Assembly: GCF_001282945.1 (NCBI RefSeq)
Contig: NZ_CDMG01000009.1
Coordinates: 411,504-475,503, forward strand
Direction of reading: 5' to 3'
Source: Helicobacter ailurogastricus
GTDB lineage: Bacteria > Campylobacterota > Campylobacteria > Campylobacterales > Helicobacteraceae
Length of the DNA: 64,000 nucleotides
Shown here: positions 7,625-17,884 of the stretch, piece by piece
Layout of the letters: each line of letters opens with the position of its first letter
How positions within the stretch are numbered: position 1 is the first letter of the stretch
Position numbers and translations under genes: made by a program
Notes under the pieces: model-generated
Seen by the model: the letters and a program-made list of their open reading frames with translations, nothing else
Databases searched by the model: none
What the model was told of the DNA's origin: nothing

Positions 7625-9739
7625 TTAAAACTTCTTCTTATTGACATCGTCAAAAATTTCCTTAGCGATGTCATCGACTTTTTGGGTGATCTGATCGGTG
7701 TCTTGGGCGATTTGGGCGTTCTTTTGCACCACAACTTCTAATTGCTCGACCGTTTCATTGACCGCTTCAATCCCACTGGCCTGCTCTTGGACATTGGCAA
7801 CAATCTCATTGATGCTTTGGATCAATAAATTAGCATTGGCCTCGATCTCGCCTAAAGATTTCCCGGTCCTCTCGGCTAATTTTCTCACTTCATCAGCCAC
7901 CACCGCAAAGCCCCTCCCGTGCTCGCCCGCTCTGGCGGCTTCAATGGCGGCATTTAAGGCCAAAAGATTGGTTTGATTCGCGATGTCTTGGATGATGCCA
8001 ATGATGTTTTTGATCTCTTGGGCCTGCTTGGTGATCTCTGTGGTTTGGGTGCTGGTGTTTTGCATAAAAGCAGTGATTTGGGCAATTTTTTTGGCTGTCC
8101 CCTCTAGGGAGTTGGATTGCTCCACACTGCTTTGCGAGAGAGCTTGCATGGATTCTCTTAAGATGGCACTCTGGGAGGACAATTCTTTGGCAAAAGCAAA
8201 AGAGGCACTCAGCATCTCGCGGATGTCTTGGCCTAGCATATTCGTGGTGATCTCCACCGCGCCCTTAGCCTCTGGGATTTCAGCCGTGAAGTCAAATTTC
8301 TTGTAAGCTTCAAAAACGGCGTTGATGGTCTGCATATTGCGCCCCACCTTGCTCTCTAGGGTGTCTAACATGGTGTTGAGTACATTTTTAAGTTCTTTAA
8401 GCTGGGGGTTAGCAGGGATTTGTGTGATTCTTGCGCTCAAATCGCCCGACTCGATGATCTTAGCCGTGCTGACTGATTGGGACACTGCCTGCTCGTCCTC
8501 TTGCAAAGATTTTTGGATGTTTTGGATATTGGCATTGATGACACTCACCATCTGCCCCAATTCGTCATTGCTTTGCGTCTTTAAGGGCTTCAGGGAGACT
8601 TTTTCGTGGTTTAAAAACCTAAAAAAAGTAACCAAGCCCTCCAACACGACAGAGAGGCGCGCAGAGATGATTTTATTGGCCAAAAACGCCACGCACACCC
8701 CCGCGGCAATGAGAGAACAAACAGCGGTCACGATGATAAGTCTTGCAAGCTCGTTTCTAGGCTTAAAAATGGCCTCTTTAGTGGCGACAATAAAGACCGA
8801 CCAAAACTGATCGATGCCGCGCCACACCTTAAAATTCACCAATCCAATGAAAGATTCTTGGTGTCTAATATTCATATAAGGAAACACCCCTTCTTTGTGC
8901 TCTTTTGCAGCTTCTAAAATGGCCTCTGTCAAAGGGCCCGGATTGACTTCAATCAAGGGTTTTCCAATCATTTTGGTGTCCGGGAAAGCGGCAACCTTGC
9001 CCGTAGGGGAAAGCACTGCGATGATGTCCCCCCGATAAACCGAGCTGTTTTTATCCAAGATGATCTCTTGGCGCATTTTAGCAAGATCGATGGCAACGCT
9101 GATAAACCCTACCACTTGTTTTTGTTTATTTCTAATGAGGACGGTGGCGATGACGGTGCTTATCTCCTTGCCTGCAATGTTGATGTGCATCGGCTCACTC
9201 ACCGCGTCTTTATTCTTCTGCAACACTTCTTGGATGTGGGCGCTGTTAAAAACACTGGCACTCTGCTGGGCAGAGAGGGAAATCACCCCTCCTGCGTGTC
9301 CCATATCGGTGTCCTCAAAAGCCAAATAGAAACCTTTAGAATCAAGGTGTTTTGCTTCTTCTGGCTGCAAAATTTTAGTGCGCGAATCTTTAAAGACGGC
9401 GCGTGGAAGGTAAAGAAAACAATAGTCTGACCAATTGGCCTCGTCAAAAGCAGTGCTCACAAAATTAGACAATTCATCTTCGTATAAGGAGTTGTTGGCA
9501 ATGGAGGCTTGAATCGTCTCTCTTAGGGTTTCTAGAAGGGCAAAACTTTGGCCAAAGGCGGGGATGATGCGATTAGCGTGCCTCTCGGCAACATTGTAGA
9601 GGGTTTTGTAAGCCTCTTCTTGCAGAGTTTCAGAAGACTTGTGGGTGATCACTAAGGCCAAAACGATAAAGATGACCAGTAAAACTGCAATGATTAAACC
9701 AACGAGCTTTGTGCCAATCCTGACATTAGATAAATTCAT
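7625..9739 (-). CDS. Methyl-accepting chemotaxis receptor (Cache type)
   Basis: Complete 704-residue chemoreceptor. It has a membrane helix at about 10-30, a large periplasmic double-Cache-like sensor (about 35-310), a second membrane helix (about 335-355), HAMP region and a cytoplasmic signalling hairpin carrying the invariant tip '[20 protein letters not shown]' followed by '[15 protein letters not shown]'. It lacks a C-terminal CheR/CheB pentapeptide, as is normal for Helicobacter. It lies between the fucosyltransferase gene and a remnant of a second one, so it may mark an insertion or duplication. The ligand is unknown. Confidence 0.94.
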   Translation of the reverse strand: MNLSNVRIGTKLVGLIIAVLLVIFIVLALVITHKSSETLQEEAYKTLYNVAERHANRIIPAFGQSFALLETLRETIQASIANNSLYEDELSNFVSTAFDEANWSDYCFLYLPRAVFKDSRTKILQPEEAKHLDSKGFYLAFEDTDMGHAGGVISLSAQQSASVFNSAHIQEVLQKNKDAVSEPMHINIAGKEISTVIATVLIRNKQKQVVGFISVAIDLAKMRQEIILDKNSSVYRGDIIAVLSPTGKVAAFPDTKMIGKPLIEVNPGPLTEAILEAAKEHKEGVFPYMNIRHQESFIGLVNFKVWRGIDQFWSVFIVATKEAIFKPRNELARLIIVTAVCSLIAAGVCVAFLANKIISARLSVVLEGLVTFFRFLNHEKVSLKPLKTQSNDELGQMVSVINANIQNIQKSLQEDEQAVSQSVSTAKIIESGDLSARITQIPANPQLKELKNVLNTMLDTLESKVGRNMQTINAVFEAYKKFDFTAEIPEAKGAVEITTNMLGQDIREMLSASFAFAKELSSQSAILRESMQALSQSSVEQSNSLEGTAKKIAQITAFMQNTSTQTTEITKQAQEIKNIIGIIQDIANQTNLLALNAAIEAARAGEHGRGFAVVADEVRKLAERTGKSLGEIEANANLLIQSINEIVANVQEQASGIEAVNETVEQLEVVVQKNAQIAQDTDQITQKVDDIAKEIFDDVNKKKF

Positions 9740-10078
9740 AAGCCATGCCTTTCATTCCTAAATTACAGCGCTATGCTTTTTTGACTCCACTCCACACCTA
9801 TGTTTAATAAATAGTAATTTTAAATACAAAATTCTAATGCAAGGCAACCAATTGTATAGGGTTACCCTACAATGAGTCAAGCCACGCTTTTACAATCTGC
9901 CATGCCATTCTTTTAGACTTTAACCCTAAAATTTTTGTCAATCTTCTATGATTTTAAAGACTTTAAGGATTTTAAAGAAGTCCTAGATTTTATCCGCTAT
10001 TTTGCAAAATGCGCTAGAGTACTCCTATGTTTATCAACTGCGGGTTTAACTTTAGGCAAATTTTGCTAAAATGGAAAA
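9740..10078. other. Intergenic region with gene remnant and palindrome
   Basis: Besides the fucosyltransferase remnant at 9921-10036, this gap holds an imperfect palindrome at about 9852-9872 (TTGTATAGGGT facing ACCCTACAA) and an A/T-rich stretch at 9800-9840 that probably carries the receptor promoter on the minus strand. A TGC-TAAAAT box (10064-10072) ends seven bases before the next ATG. Confidence 0.5.
9921..10036 (+). pseudogene. Degenerate fragment of a second fucosyltransferase
   Basis: This stretch copies, with errors, two parts of the gene at 6418-7551. The block around 'ttttgtcaat' through 'tatccgctat' matches 7239-7295, including a 9-base internal repeat of 'gattttaag'. The block 'gcaaaatgcgctagagt' to 'tttatca' matches 7424-7446. 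The sequence between these is deleted, and no open frame remains. It is the tail of a once-present tandem or recombined copy. Confidence 0.85.
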
Positions 10079-10702
10079 ATGTTTGAAATCAAAGTGCAGG
10101 CTTTTGGCAACACACAAACAAATTGTTATGTCTTGCAATTGGCACAGGGCGATTTGGTGATCGATCCGGGCTTTCAGGCCAGCTCGTGGGTGCAAGAGCA
10201 GGCCAAAAACCCCCTAGCCATCCTCATCACACACGGGCATTACGATCACATTTGGGACGCGCCCGCCTTAAAGCAAGCATGGGCTAGCGTGCCTTTGTAT
10301 ATGCCTAAAGAGGACATTTTCATGCTCACCACAGATTGTTTTCATTTAGGCCAGCCCACTTGCAAAGAGGCAGACATCCAGCCCATTGAGGGGCATAAAA
10401 GGAGCCATTCTTTTGAGGTGGAGGGGGTCAAGATCACTTATTGGCACTTTCCCGGGCACACCCCGGGGTGTAGTGTCATCGAAGTGGGGGGGGTGTTTTT
10501 TAGCGGGGATTTTATCTTTCACAGAAGCATCGGCCGTTACGACTTCCCCTACTCCAACCCCAAAGACATGAAAGAGTCTTTAGAGCGTTTTTACGCACTA
10601 GATAGGCCAGATTGCCCCATTTACCCCGGGCACGGGCGCGCCACAAGCCTAAAGGCCGAGCAGCCCCACATGCCCGCGTGGATTGCACACATCACTTCTT
10701 AA
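10079..10702 (+). CDS. Metallo-beta-lactamase-fold hydrolase (glyoxalase II-like)
   Basis: Zinc hydrolase of the MBL fold; the substrate is not known, a thioester such as hydroxyacylglutathione-like compounds is usual. Metal ligands are visible: 'THGHYDHIWD' (HxHxDH, near residue 46), 'HFPGHTPGC', 'FFSGDFIFH' and 'YPGHG'. The 207-residue length fits small glyoxalase-II-like proteins. The gene order with thiF, motA and motB equals HP0813-HP0816. No ribosome-binding site is evident; a -10 box ends only 7 bases before the ATG, so the RNA may be leaderless. Confidence 0.85.
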   Translation: MFEIKVQAFGNTQTNCYVLQLAQGDLVIDPGFQASSWVQEQAKNPLAILITHGHYDHIWDAPALKQAWASVPLYMPKEDIFMLTTDCFHLGQPTCKEADIQPIEGHKRSHSFEVEGVKITYWHFPGHTPGCSVIEVGGVFFSGDFIFHRSIGRYDFPYSNPKDMKESLERFYALDRPDCPIYPGHGRATSLKAEQPHMPAWIAHITS

Positions 10703-10710
10703 GGAAAGCT

Positions 10711-11481
10711 ATGACAGAGAGCCAAAAAGAACGCTATAAACGGCATTTAATGTTAGAAGATGTGGGCGAGGAGGGGCAGGAAAGGTTGTTGCGTGCGAGC
10801 GTGCTTGTCATTGGAGCCGGGGGGCTTGGCTCGCCCAATTGTTTTTATTTGGCCGCAGCGGGCATCGGGCGCATTGGGATTTTGGACTTTGACATCATTG
10901 AGTTGAGCAACCTGCAGCGCCAAATTTTACACACCACGCCCGAGATTCACAGCTCTAAGGTCAAGTCTGCTGAGCGCAAAATGCTGGCCTTGAATCCTGA
11001 AGTGCAAGTTGAAACCCATTTTGAGAGACTCACCGCCGCCAATGCTTTGCACCTGATTCAAGACTACGATTTTGTCATCGATGCAACCGACAACTTCGCG
11101 GGCAAGTTTTTGATCAACGATGCCTGTGTATTGGCAAACAAGCCTTTAAGCCACGCCGGCATTTTCAAGCACCACGGACAAACCATCACGATTTTGCCTA
11201 GAAAGAGCGCGTGTTTTGCCTGTATTTTTGACAAACCCCCGAGTGTGGAGCTTAACAGCGTGTTTAAGGCGGGGTTATTCGGGGTGGTGCCCGGGGTTGT
11301 GGGTTGCATCCAAGCGTCTGAAGCGATCAAATATTTTCTAGGTTTCCCCCTACTCACTAACCAGCTCTTGCATGTGGATACCAAAAACATGGATTTTAGA
11401 AAAATCAGTGTCCAGCGCAACGAAGAGTGCCGGGTGTGCGGAAAACATGGCATACAGGCTTTAACGGATTATCCGCAGTAG
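10711..11481 (+). CDS. thiF: ThiF/MoeB-family adenylyltransferase
   Basis: E1-like enzyme that adenylates the C-terminal glycine of a small sulfur carrier, most likely ThiS. The 256-residue protein has the ATP-binding 'VLVIGAGGLGSPNCFYLAAA', 'LDFDIIELSNLQRQ', the catalytic-region 'DATDNFAGKFLIND' and a zinc site from 'CFACIF' and 'CRVCGK'. The start at 10711 was chosen because AAGGAAAG precedes it; an upstream in-frame extension would overlap the previous gene. A ThiS candidate lies at 6130. Corresponds to HP0814. Confidence 0.9.
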   Translation: MTESQKERYKRHLMLEDVGEEGQERLLRASVLVIGAGGLGSPNCFYLAAAGIGRIGILDFDIIELSNLQRQILHTTPEIHSSKVKSAERKMLALNPEVQVETHFERLTAANALHLIQDYDFVIDATDNFAGKFLINDACVLANKPLSHAGIFKHHGQTITILPRKSACFACIFDKPPSVELNSVFKAGLFGVVPGVVGCIQASEAIKYFLGFPLLTNQLLHVDTKNMDFRKISVQRNEECRVCGKHGIQALTDYPQ

Positions 11482-11505
11482 ATTTTAAAGAAAGGGTAGT
11501 TTTTC

Positions 11506-12276
11506 ATGGATTTGTCATCAATCCTAGGTGTGGTCTTGGCGATTGCATCCATTGCAGTGGGGGATATTTTAGAGGGGGGCAACCCTGCCCATGTTATACA
11601 CATAAGCTCCTTAATCATTATCATCCCCACGACCTTGTGCGCGGCGATGGTGGGCACCCACGCCCGCCATGTCAAGGCAGCCTTTAAAGAGATTAAAATT
11701 GTGTTTTTAAACCCCAAAGTGAATTTACAAGACACGATTAAAAACATCGTGGAGCTCTCCACCATGGCAAGAAAAGATGGGGTGCTCTCGCTCGAGTCTA
11801 GAGTGGCACAGATTGAGGACGACTTCACCCGCAACGGCTTTTCGATGATCGTGGATGGCAAGGACATTAAATCCGTGCAAGAGAGCCTAGATGTGGCAAT
11901 CGAAGAGTTAGAAGAGTATTACCACGGGGCAGCACACTATTGGATCACCGCGGGCGAGTCCTCCCCGACCTTTGGGCTTGTAGGGGCGGTGCTGGGGCTG
12001 ATGTTGGCGCTGCAAAAACTAGACAACCCCCCAGCAATGGCAGCAGGCATCGCGGGGGCTTTCACCGCCACGGTGACGGGGATCATGTGCTCTTACGCCC
12101 TCTTTGGCCCCTTTGGCAATAAACTTAAAAACAAATCTAAGGACATTTTAAAAGAAAAGGTGATGATTTTAGAGGGCATTATCGGGATTGCCAACGGAGA
12201 CAACCCTAGGGATTTAGAAATGAAGTTATTAAACTACATTGCTCCCGGCGAGCCTAAAAAATCGCAGTTTGAATAA
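11506..12276 (+). CDS. motA: MotA flagellar stator protein
   Basis: Inner-membrane proton channel subunit of the flagellar motor. The 256 residues show four membrane segments (about 3-22, 28-50, 150-170 and 180-205), with the cytoplasmic loop between the second and third. The conserved Pro pair region reads 'GESSPTFGLVGAVLGLM' and the last helix contains 'GIAGAFTATVTGIMCSYALF'. Its stop overlaps the motB start by one base (TAATG), so the two are translated together. Corresponds to HP0815. Confidence 0.96.
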   Translation: MDLSSILGVVLAIASIAVGDILEGGNPAHVIHISSLIIIIPTTLCAAMVGTHARHVKAAFKEIKIVFLNPKVNLQDTIKNIVELSTMARKDGVLSLESRVAQIEDDFTRNGFSMIVDGKDIKSVQESLDVAIEELEEYYHGAAHYWITAGESSPTFGLVGAVLGLMLALQKLDNPPAMAAGIAGAFTATVTGIMCSYALFGPFGNKLKNKSKDILKEKVMILEGIIGIANGDNPRDLEMKLLNYIAPGEPKKSQFE

Positions 12277-13043
12277 TGGCAAAGAAAGCAAAAAAGGTCG
12301 AGTGTCCCGTTGGGGAGCGCTGGGCGGTGCCTTATGCGGACTTTTTGTCCTTGCTGCTCGCGCTTTTCATCGCCCTTTACTCGATCACCGTGGTCAATAA
12401 AGCCAAGGTCAAGGCCTTAAAAAAAGAATTTATTAAGATTTTTGACTACACCCCTGTGCCCGATTCCATGCAACCTGTGATTCAAATCCCCCCCGCCCCG
12501 GGTGAAACCCAAAGCAATGTAGACGAAGAGAAAGAATCCTCAGAGCGCTCCAACCGCTCACAGATAACAATCATCAAAGTGGGGGAGGGCTCGATTTTAG
12601 AGCAAACCGATCAGGGGGCTGTGCTTAAATTGCCCTCTAGTTTGCTCTTTGAAGACCCCTATGGCGATAAGATCAACGCCGGCATGCGTGAGTACATCCA
12701 CCGCATCGCCAAAATCATCAAACTCTTGCCAGACCAAGCAGAAATCAATGTACGCGGTTACACCGACAACACCCCCTTACCCGCTTCTAGCCATTTTAAA
12801 GATCACTACGCCCTTGCGGCAAGCCGCGCCTACAAGGTCATGCAAGCCTTGTTAAGTGATGGCATTAATCCACAAAAGCTTTCTTTCACCTCCTATGGCA
12901 AAAACGACCCCATCATGCCTAATGACAGCGTAGAAGATCGCATGCGCAACAACCGCGTAGAGATCTATTTTTCCACCAACCACCAAAATGTCGAAAAAAT
13001 CCGCTCCATTTTAGATCGCAACATCAACAGGAGCAATGATTGA
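12276..13043 (+). CDS. motB: MotB flagellar stator protein
   Basis: Partner of MotA that anchors the stator to peptidoglycan. An N-terminal membrane helix carries the proton-binding Asp in 'VPYADFLSLLLALFIALYS'. The C-terminal OmpA-like domain has 'INVRGYTDNTPLP', 'LAASRAYKVMQALL' and 'NNRVEIYF'. Length 255 is typical. It overlaps motA by one base and the next gene by four. Confidence 0.97.
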   Translation: MAKKAKKVECPVGERWAVPYADFLSLLLALFIALYSITVVNKAKVKALKKEFIKIFDYTPVPDSMQPVIQIPPAPGETQSNVDEEKESSERSNRSQITIIKVGEGSILEQTDQGAVLKLPSSLLFEDPYGDKINAGMREYIHRIAKIIKLLPDQAEINVRGYTDNTPLPASSHFKDHYALAASRAYKVMQALLSDGINPQKLSFTSYGKNDPIMPNDSVEDRMRNNRVEIYFSTNHQNVEKIRSILDRNINRSND

Positions 13044-13444
13044 AAGCCCTTGCGCTTGGTTTGCTCTTAAGCCCCCTGCTGGCTTTACCCACCGGCGAAC
13101 AACTCTTAAGAGAAGAGCAGATGCAACAGCCTAGAGCCCCTTTAAGTGCGGTGTTTTTTAGCCAAAAACAGCCCTACACCTCTTGGACAAGAGATTATGG
13201 GGTGTGGCAAACCAAGCACATTTTAGAGATCAAAGCCCTAGTTAAAAGAGTGCATATCAATAAAATTATTCTCAACCGGGGGCGTTGCGCCCTCTTGCCT
13301 ATCTTGCCCAGCTTCGTGCTGAATTTTGGCGAAAAAATGGACTACGAAGTTTTTTGTGAGGGGTCCTTAAGGGTGGAGGTGGATACAGATTTTGGAGCGC
13401 AAGTTTTCCACTTGCGCGAAGACCTGCCTAACGACCCTTCTTAA
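13040..13444 (+). CDS. Small exported protein, HP0817-like
   Basis: Unknown function. The product is 134 residues with a clear signal peptide ('ALALGLLLSPLLALP', cleavage near residue 17). Two Cys residues (in 'GRCALLP' and 'YEVFCEG') could form a disulfide in the periplasm. It starts with TTG, overlapping the motB stop, with AGGAG six bases upstream deciding this start. Position after motAB suggests co-transcription; a motor-related role is only a guess. It converges with the next gene, overlapping its end by 17 bases. Confidence 0.75.
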   Translation: MKALALGLLLSPLLALPTGEQLLREEQMQQPRAPLSAVFFSQKQPYTSWTRDYGVWQTKHILEIKALVKRVHINKIILNRGRCALLPILPSFVLNFGEKMDYEVFCEGSLRVEVDTDFGAQVFHLREDLPNDPS

Positions 13445-14159
13445 ATTTTTCCACCAAGTAGCGGTAACCTGTGAGCTGGTCAGGGTCTAAGGTTTGACTG
13501 ATTCTATGCACTCCCTGCGCATAGATTTGCATTAAAATTTGGTAAACATTGCTGTCAAAGCCCTCCCCGCGGATGGGGGTCACTACACTTGTAGGCATAT
13601 ACCCCCCAGAAACGCCGCGCTCTTGACGCACGGTTACAGGGGTGCGGACTTGATAACCGGGCAACTCTAAACTCGCCATATTCAAGGGTTTTTTGCTCTT
13701 AGGCTCTAAAACTTTTAAGGTCAAATACCCCATGGACAAATTCGCGTTTTTGCCCTCCAAGCCGCCATTTCTTAGCCTATCCTCCTTTAAGCTGATGTCC
13801 TCCAAGACTTTCACAGACCCGCTCACCTCTATGAGGGCGTAACCCTGCTCTTGCTGAGTGGGGCTTAAGGGGAGTGTAACCTCTTGCACGCTAAAACCAC
13901 GCCTTGTTAAGATTGCCTTGATCTGATCGCGCATAGACTCTTTAAAGCCTTGTTGCATACTCACCGGCACGGTTTTACTAAAGCTGATGGCAAGTGGGGG
14001 GATCAAAACCAATAAATGGTTTTTAGGCTGGGGCTTTTCGCTCTCCTCGTAGTAAGAAAAGGGAATCGGGCCTTGCTCGTGTTTGTCTGCTACCTTAGGC
14101 GCACAGCCAAACCCTAACAAGCCCGCCAATGCTAATGGTAAAAATGTCGTTTTTTGCAT
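13428..14159 (-). CDS. HpaA-family lipoprotein
   Basis: Lipoprotein of the neuraminyllactose-binding hemagglutinin (HpaA) family, found on the Helicobacter outer membrane and flagellar sheath. A lipobox 'LLGFGC' places the lipidated Cys near residue 19. The family C terminus 'QTLDPDQLTGYRYLVEKFKK' is present. H. pylori carries several paralogues; this one is probably a paralogue rather than HpaA itself. The sialyllactose-binding name is historical and binding is not shown by sequence. Confidence 0.85.
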   Translation of the reverse strand: MQKTTFLPLALAGLLGFGCAPKVADKHEQGPIPFSYYEESEKPQPKNHLLVLIPPLAISFSKTVPVSMQQGFKESMRDQIKAILTRRGFSVQEVTLPLSPTQQEQGYALIEVSGSVKVLEDISLKEDRLRNGGLEGKNANLSMGYLTLKVLEPKSKKPLNMASLELPGYQVRTPVTVRQERGVSGGYMPTSVVTPIRGEGFDSNVYQILMQIYAQGVHRISQTLDPDQLTGYRYLVEKFKKGR

Positions 14160-14267
14160 GTTCTCCTCAATGTTTTTTTAAAAAACGCCAAAGGCTTTTA
14201 AGCAAGCGGGTGAGCGCTTTAAGCTTTTTATAATTGTCATAAAAAGACCCGCCCCGGCGTTTAGGCA

Positions 14268-15707
14268 TTAGCAAGAATAGGTGGTTTTAAACTCAAAGGG
14301 GTGGGGGCGGCTCTCCCAAGGAAAGACTTCTGAGCGGAATTTAAAGCTCTGGTAAGCTTGGATAAACTCCTCTGTAAAGACCTCCCCCTTTTTTAAGAAC
14401 TCTTTATGCACCAACATCTCTTCTAGCGCGCTTCTTAGAGTGTGGGGGAGCTGTTTAATCCCCTTGTCCCTGATTTCATCCAAAGTGAGCTGAAAGAGGT
14501 TGATGTCCATAGGCGCACCCGGATCGCTTTTTTGCGCCAGCCCATCCAAGCCGGCCATTAAAATCGCCGCAAAGGCTAGATAGGGGTTAGAAGAGTTGTC
14601 GGGGAATCGAAACTCAAAGCGCGCCGCCTTGCCCTTCACCCCATAGGGGATCCGTACGCTGGCACTCCTATTTTGCGCTGAATAGGTCAAGATAGAAGGG
14701 GCTTCAAAGCCGGGGATCAAGCGCTTGTATGAATTGCTAGACGCGTTGGTGAAAGCCGCTAAACTTCTAGCATGCCCTAAAACTCCTCCCAAAAAATGCA
14801 AGGCCATTTGGCTTAGATTTTTATAAACATCGCCACTAAAGAGATTCTCGCCATTTTTCCACAAGCTCACATGCGTGTGCATGCCACTACCATTATCCCC
14901 GTGTAGGGGTTTTGGCATGAAAGTGGCGGTTTTGCCATTTAAATGGGCGACCATTTTCACCACATATTTGAGTTTTTGCACATTGTCCGCCGCCTCGACC
15001 AACTCCCCAAAGCGCACGCCGATCTCGCCCTGTGCCTGCGCCACCTCGTGATGCACGACATAGGTTTCTAACCCCACTTGGTTTAACACCTTAACGATCT
15101 CGGCGCGAATATCCATCATCGTGTCGGTGGGGGGGGTGGGTAAATACCCGCCCTTGTGTCCCGTGCGGTGCCCAAAATTCACGCCCCCCTCAAAACTGCG
15201 ATCCCGGTTCCACTCGCCCTCTTCACTATCAATTTCGTAATACTGGCAGTTTGCGCTGTTTTTGATTTTAATGGAGTCGAAGATAAAAAACTCATTTTCT
15301 GCTCCAAAGTAGGCCATGTCCGCGATGCCTAAGTTTTGCAAATGCCTGAGTGCTCGCTTGGCAATGCTTCTAGGGCATTTCTCATAATCCTGCTCTTTAT
15401 AGACATCCCACACATCACAAAACACCACCACCGTGATGTCTGCGCTAAAAGGGTCTATGAAGTAGCGGATCAAGTCTGGTTTTAAGATCATGTCTGACCT
15501 GTCAATGCTCTGCCACGCCTTGATTGAGCTGGCATCAAAGGGGATGCCCTTTTGCAACAAATCCTTATCCACCCCCCCGATAAAGTAGCCCATGTGATTC
15601 CAAGTCCCCTTCACATCAGTAAAGCGAAAATCCACAAATTCCACTTCTTTTTCTTTGCAAAAGGCAAAAAATTGCTCTACATCGGCATCGCTGTTATGAA
15701 TATCCAT
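14268..15707 (-). CDS. glnA: Glutamine synthetase (GSI)
   Basis: Makes glutamine from glutamate, ammonia and ATP in the cytoplasm; in urease-rich Helicobacter it is the main ammonia-assimilating enzyme. The 479-residue GSI shows '[12 protein letters not shown]', '[11 protein letters not shown]' type metal-site residues, '[15 protein letters not shown]' and '[20 protein letters not shown]'. The start at 15707 was chosen because AAGGAAT lies just upstream and matches the family N terminus '[17 protein letters not shown]'; a longer frame would run into cstA. An 8-G run at 15128 (plus strand) codes for prolines. Confidence 0.96.
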   Translation of the reverse strand: MDIHNSDADVEQFFAFCKEKEVEFVDFRFTDVKGTWNHMGYFIGGVDKDLLQKGIPFDASSIKAWQSIDRSDMILKPDLIRYFIDPFSADITVVVFCDVWDVYKEQDYEKCPRSIAKRALRHLQNLGIADMAYFGAENEFFIFDSIKIKNSANCQYYEIDSEEGEWNRDRSFEGGVNFGHRTGHKGGYLPTPPTDTMMDIRAEIVKVLNQVGLETYVVHHEVAQAQGEIGVRFGELVEAADNVQKLKYVVKMVAHLNGKTATFMPKPLHGDNGSGMHTHVSLWKNGENLFSGDVYKNLSQMALHFLGGVLGHARSLAAFTNASSNSYKRLIPGFEAPSILTYSAQNRSASVRIPYGVKGKAARFEFRFPDNSSNPYLAFAAILMAGLDGLAQKSDPGAPMDINLFQLTLDEIRDKGIKQLPHTLRSALEEMLVHKEFLKKGEVFTEEFIQAYQSFKFRSEVFPWESRPHPFEFKTTYSC

Positions 15708-15748
15708 ACCATTCCTTAATTTTTTACTCCATTTTAACATGCCTAGCA

Positions 15749-17803
15749 TTAAGACACAGCCACAAATGCGCTTTCGGCCAGAGGCGGGGCGATGCGCCCC
15801 TTGTAGGCATTCAAGCAAATGCGCGCGCTCGCCACGAGCACCAACAACGCCACGAGCATGAAAAACACGCACAAAATCGCGTCTATGCTGTGGTTAAAAA
15901 TGGCCTGCTTGAGTAGGCTAGCTTGCTTAGGGTCTGTGGCGTGGGTGAGCTTTTCGCTTAAAATTTGGGCGGTAGCGACATGCGACACTTTGTTTAAAAT
16001 AGGATCCGTGCCTTTAGGCAACACCTTTAAAATCCCGCTGTAAAAGGTGATGAAGAGGATAAAAACAGCCGGTAGAGCACTCACCAAAGCGTGTCTAAAG
16101 CGCCCCATTTTAAATAAAACCGTGGTGCCAAGAAGCAACGCCATGCCTGCGAGCATTTGGTTGCTCACGCCAAAGAGCGGCCATAGGGTGTAAATGCCCC
16201 CTTTAGGATCGATCGTGCCTTGATACAAAAAATATCCCCAAAGCCCGACTGCCAATAAAGTCGCCACAATGCCCGCCGCGTAAGAATTGGTGTTGCCTAA
16301 AGGCTTGTAAATATGCCCTAAAATGTCTTGGATCATGAAGCGGGCGGTGCGCGTGCCCGCATCCACAGCGGTTAAAATAAATAAAGCTTCAAAGAGGATC
16401 GCAAAGTGGTACCAAAACGCCATCACGCTAGGATGCCCCACGACTTTATACACGAGCAAACTAAGCCCAATGGCAAAGGTGGGCGCGCCTCCCGTGCGGC
16501 TTAAGATGCTTTGCTCGCCGATGTGCTTAGTGATGCTTGTAATCTCTTGGGGGGTGATTTGAAAGCCCCAAGAGTTGATCACCCTAACCGCTTGGGCGAT
16601 GTCGCTGCCAATCGTGCTTTGGGGGGCGTTGATCGCAAAATACAGCCCCGGGTGTAAAATGCCCGCCATTAAAAGCGCCATTAAGGCGACCACAGACTCC
16701 ATCAGCATCGAGCCATAGCCCACTAAACGGGCGTGGCTCTCTTTGGCGATGATCTTAGGCGTGGTGCCCGAGGCGATCAAGGCGTGAAACCCGCTGATCG
16801 TCCCACAGGCGATGGTGATGAATAAAAAGGGAAAGAGCGCGCCCGCAAAGACAGGCCCGCTCCCATCCACAAAGTGCGTGAGTTTGGGTAAGTGCAAAGG
16901 CGGGGCGACAACAACAAGGGCTAAAGCCAAGATCAACACGACCCCGATTTTTAAAAAAGTGCTTAAATAATCCCTAGGCGCGAGCAAGAACCACACGGGC
17001 AAAATCGAGGCCACAAAGCCGTAAGCGATGATGATCCACGCTAAAGAGCTGGCCTTAAGGGTGAAGTAAGAGGCCAAAGTGGGATCGTTAGCCACCACCT
17101 TGCCATAATAAATCGCTAAGAGCAAGAGTGCAAAGCCAATCAGCGAGCTTTCGAGCACTTTGGGGCGCAAAAAGCGCATGTACAGCCCCATAAAAATAGC
17201 AATGGGGATCGTGCAAGCGATCGTAAAAAGCCCCCAAGGCGAGTGGGCGAGGGCTTTAACCACCACCATCGCCAAAATGGCGATGATGATCACCATGATC
17301 CCCAAAGTCCCCAACATGGCAAACCAACCCACAAAAGGACCCATTTCATCCTTGATCATCTCCCCTAAAGAGCGGCCACTTCTGCGCATGGAGCAAAAGA
17401 GCACGATAAAGTCATGCACGCAGCCGCCTAAAACACTGCCGATCAAAATCCACAAAATGGAGGGCAAATAGCCCATTTGGGCGGCTAAAATAGGCCCGAC
17501 CAAAGGCCCCGCCCCTGCGATGGCGGCAAAGTGGTGCCCAAAGGTGATCGCCTTGTGCGTGGGGACAAAGTCGCGCCCATCGTTAAAGACACAGGCAGGC
17601 GTGGCGCGCTTGTCATTCAGACACAGCACTTGATACGCCACAAAATGGCTGTAAAAGCGATACCCTAAACTATAAATACACACCGCCGCACACACGAGCC
17701 AAAGCGTGTTGATGCTCTCGCCCTTATGCAAAGCCAACACGCTAAGAGCCACAGCCCCCATAATCGCCACTAGCCCCCAAAGCAAGGCCTTGAATTGTTG
17801 CAT
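15749..17803 (-). CDS. cstA: CstA peptide/pyruvate transporter
   Basis: Large inner-membrane carrier (684 residues, about 16-18 hydrophobic segments) of the carbon-starvation family, which takes up peptides and in some bacteria pyruvate. The signature '[20 protein letters not shown]' lies near residue 90, followed by '[17 protein letters not shown]' and '[19 protein letters not shown]'. It lies directly upstream of glnA and could be co-transcribed with it. H. pylori HP1168 is the counterpart. Confidence 0.95.
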   Translation of the reverse strand: MQQFKALLWGLVAIMGAVALSVLALHKGESINTLWLVCAAVCIYSLGYRFYSHFVAYQVLCLNDKRATPACVFNDGRDFVPTHKAITFGHHFAAIAGAGPLVGPILAAQMGYLPSILWILIGSVLGGCVHDFIVLFCSMRRSGRSLGEMIKDEMGPFVGWFAMLGTLGIMVIIIAILAMVVVKALAHSPWGLFTIACTIPIAIFMGLYMRFLRPKVLESSLIGFALLLLAIYYGKVVANDPTLASYFTLKASSLAWIIIAYGFVASILPVWFLLAPRDYLSTFLKIGVVLILALALVVVAPPLHLPKLTHFVDGSGPVFAGALFPFLFITIACGTISGFHALIASGTTPKIIAKESHARLVGYGSMLMESVVALMALLMAGILHPGLYFAINAPQSTIGSDIAQAVRVINSWGFQITPQEITSITKHIGEQSILSRTGGAPTFAIGLSLLVYKVVGHPSVMAFWYHFAILFEALFILTAVDAGTRTARFMIQDILGHIYKPLGNTNSYAAGIVATLLAVGLWGYFLYQGTIDPKGGIYTLWPLFGVSNQMLAGMALLLGTTVLFKMGRFRHALVSALPAVFILFITFYSGILKVLPKGTDPILNKVSHVATAQILSEKLTHATDPKQASLLKQAIFNHSIDAILCVFFMLVALLVLVASARICLNAYKGRIAPPLAESAFVAVS

Positions 17804-17884
17804 GGTGCTCCCTTAGCAAAAAGCAAAGTCTAACACAAGGGGGTAAATTTAAACAGGTTTTGGCGTGTAGGGCGTGTTTTTAAC

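Noticed and set aside
10612-10710. N-terminal extension of the ThiF-like protein
   Set aside because: It overlaps the MBL gene and lacks a ribosome site; the ATG at 10711 has one.
15121-15140. 8-G run in glnA as a phase-variable tract
   Set aside because: It encodes conserved prolines in an essential gene and is at the short end for slippage.
15708-15872. Extended GlnA start
   Set aside because: It runs into cstA and lacks family similarity; ATG 15707 has a good ribosome site.
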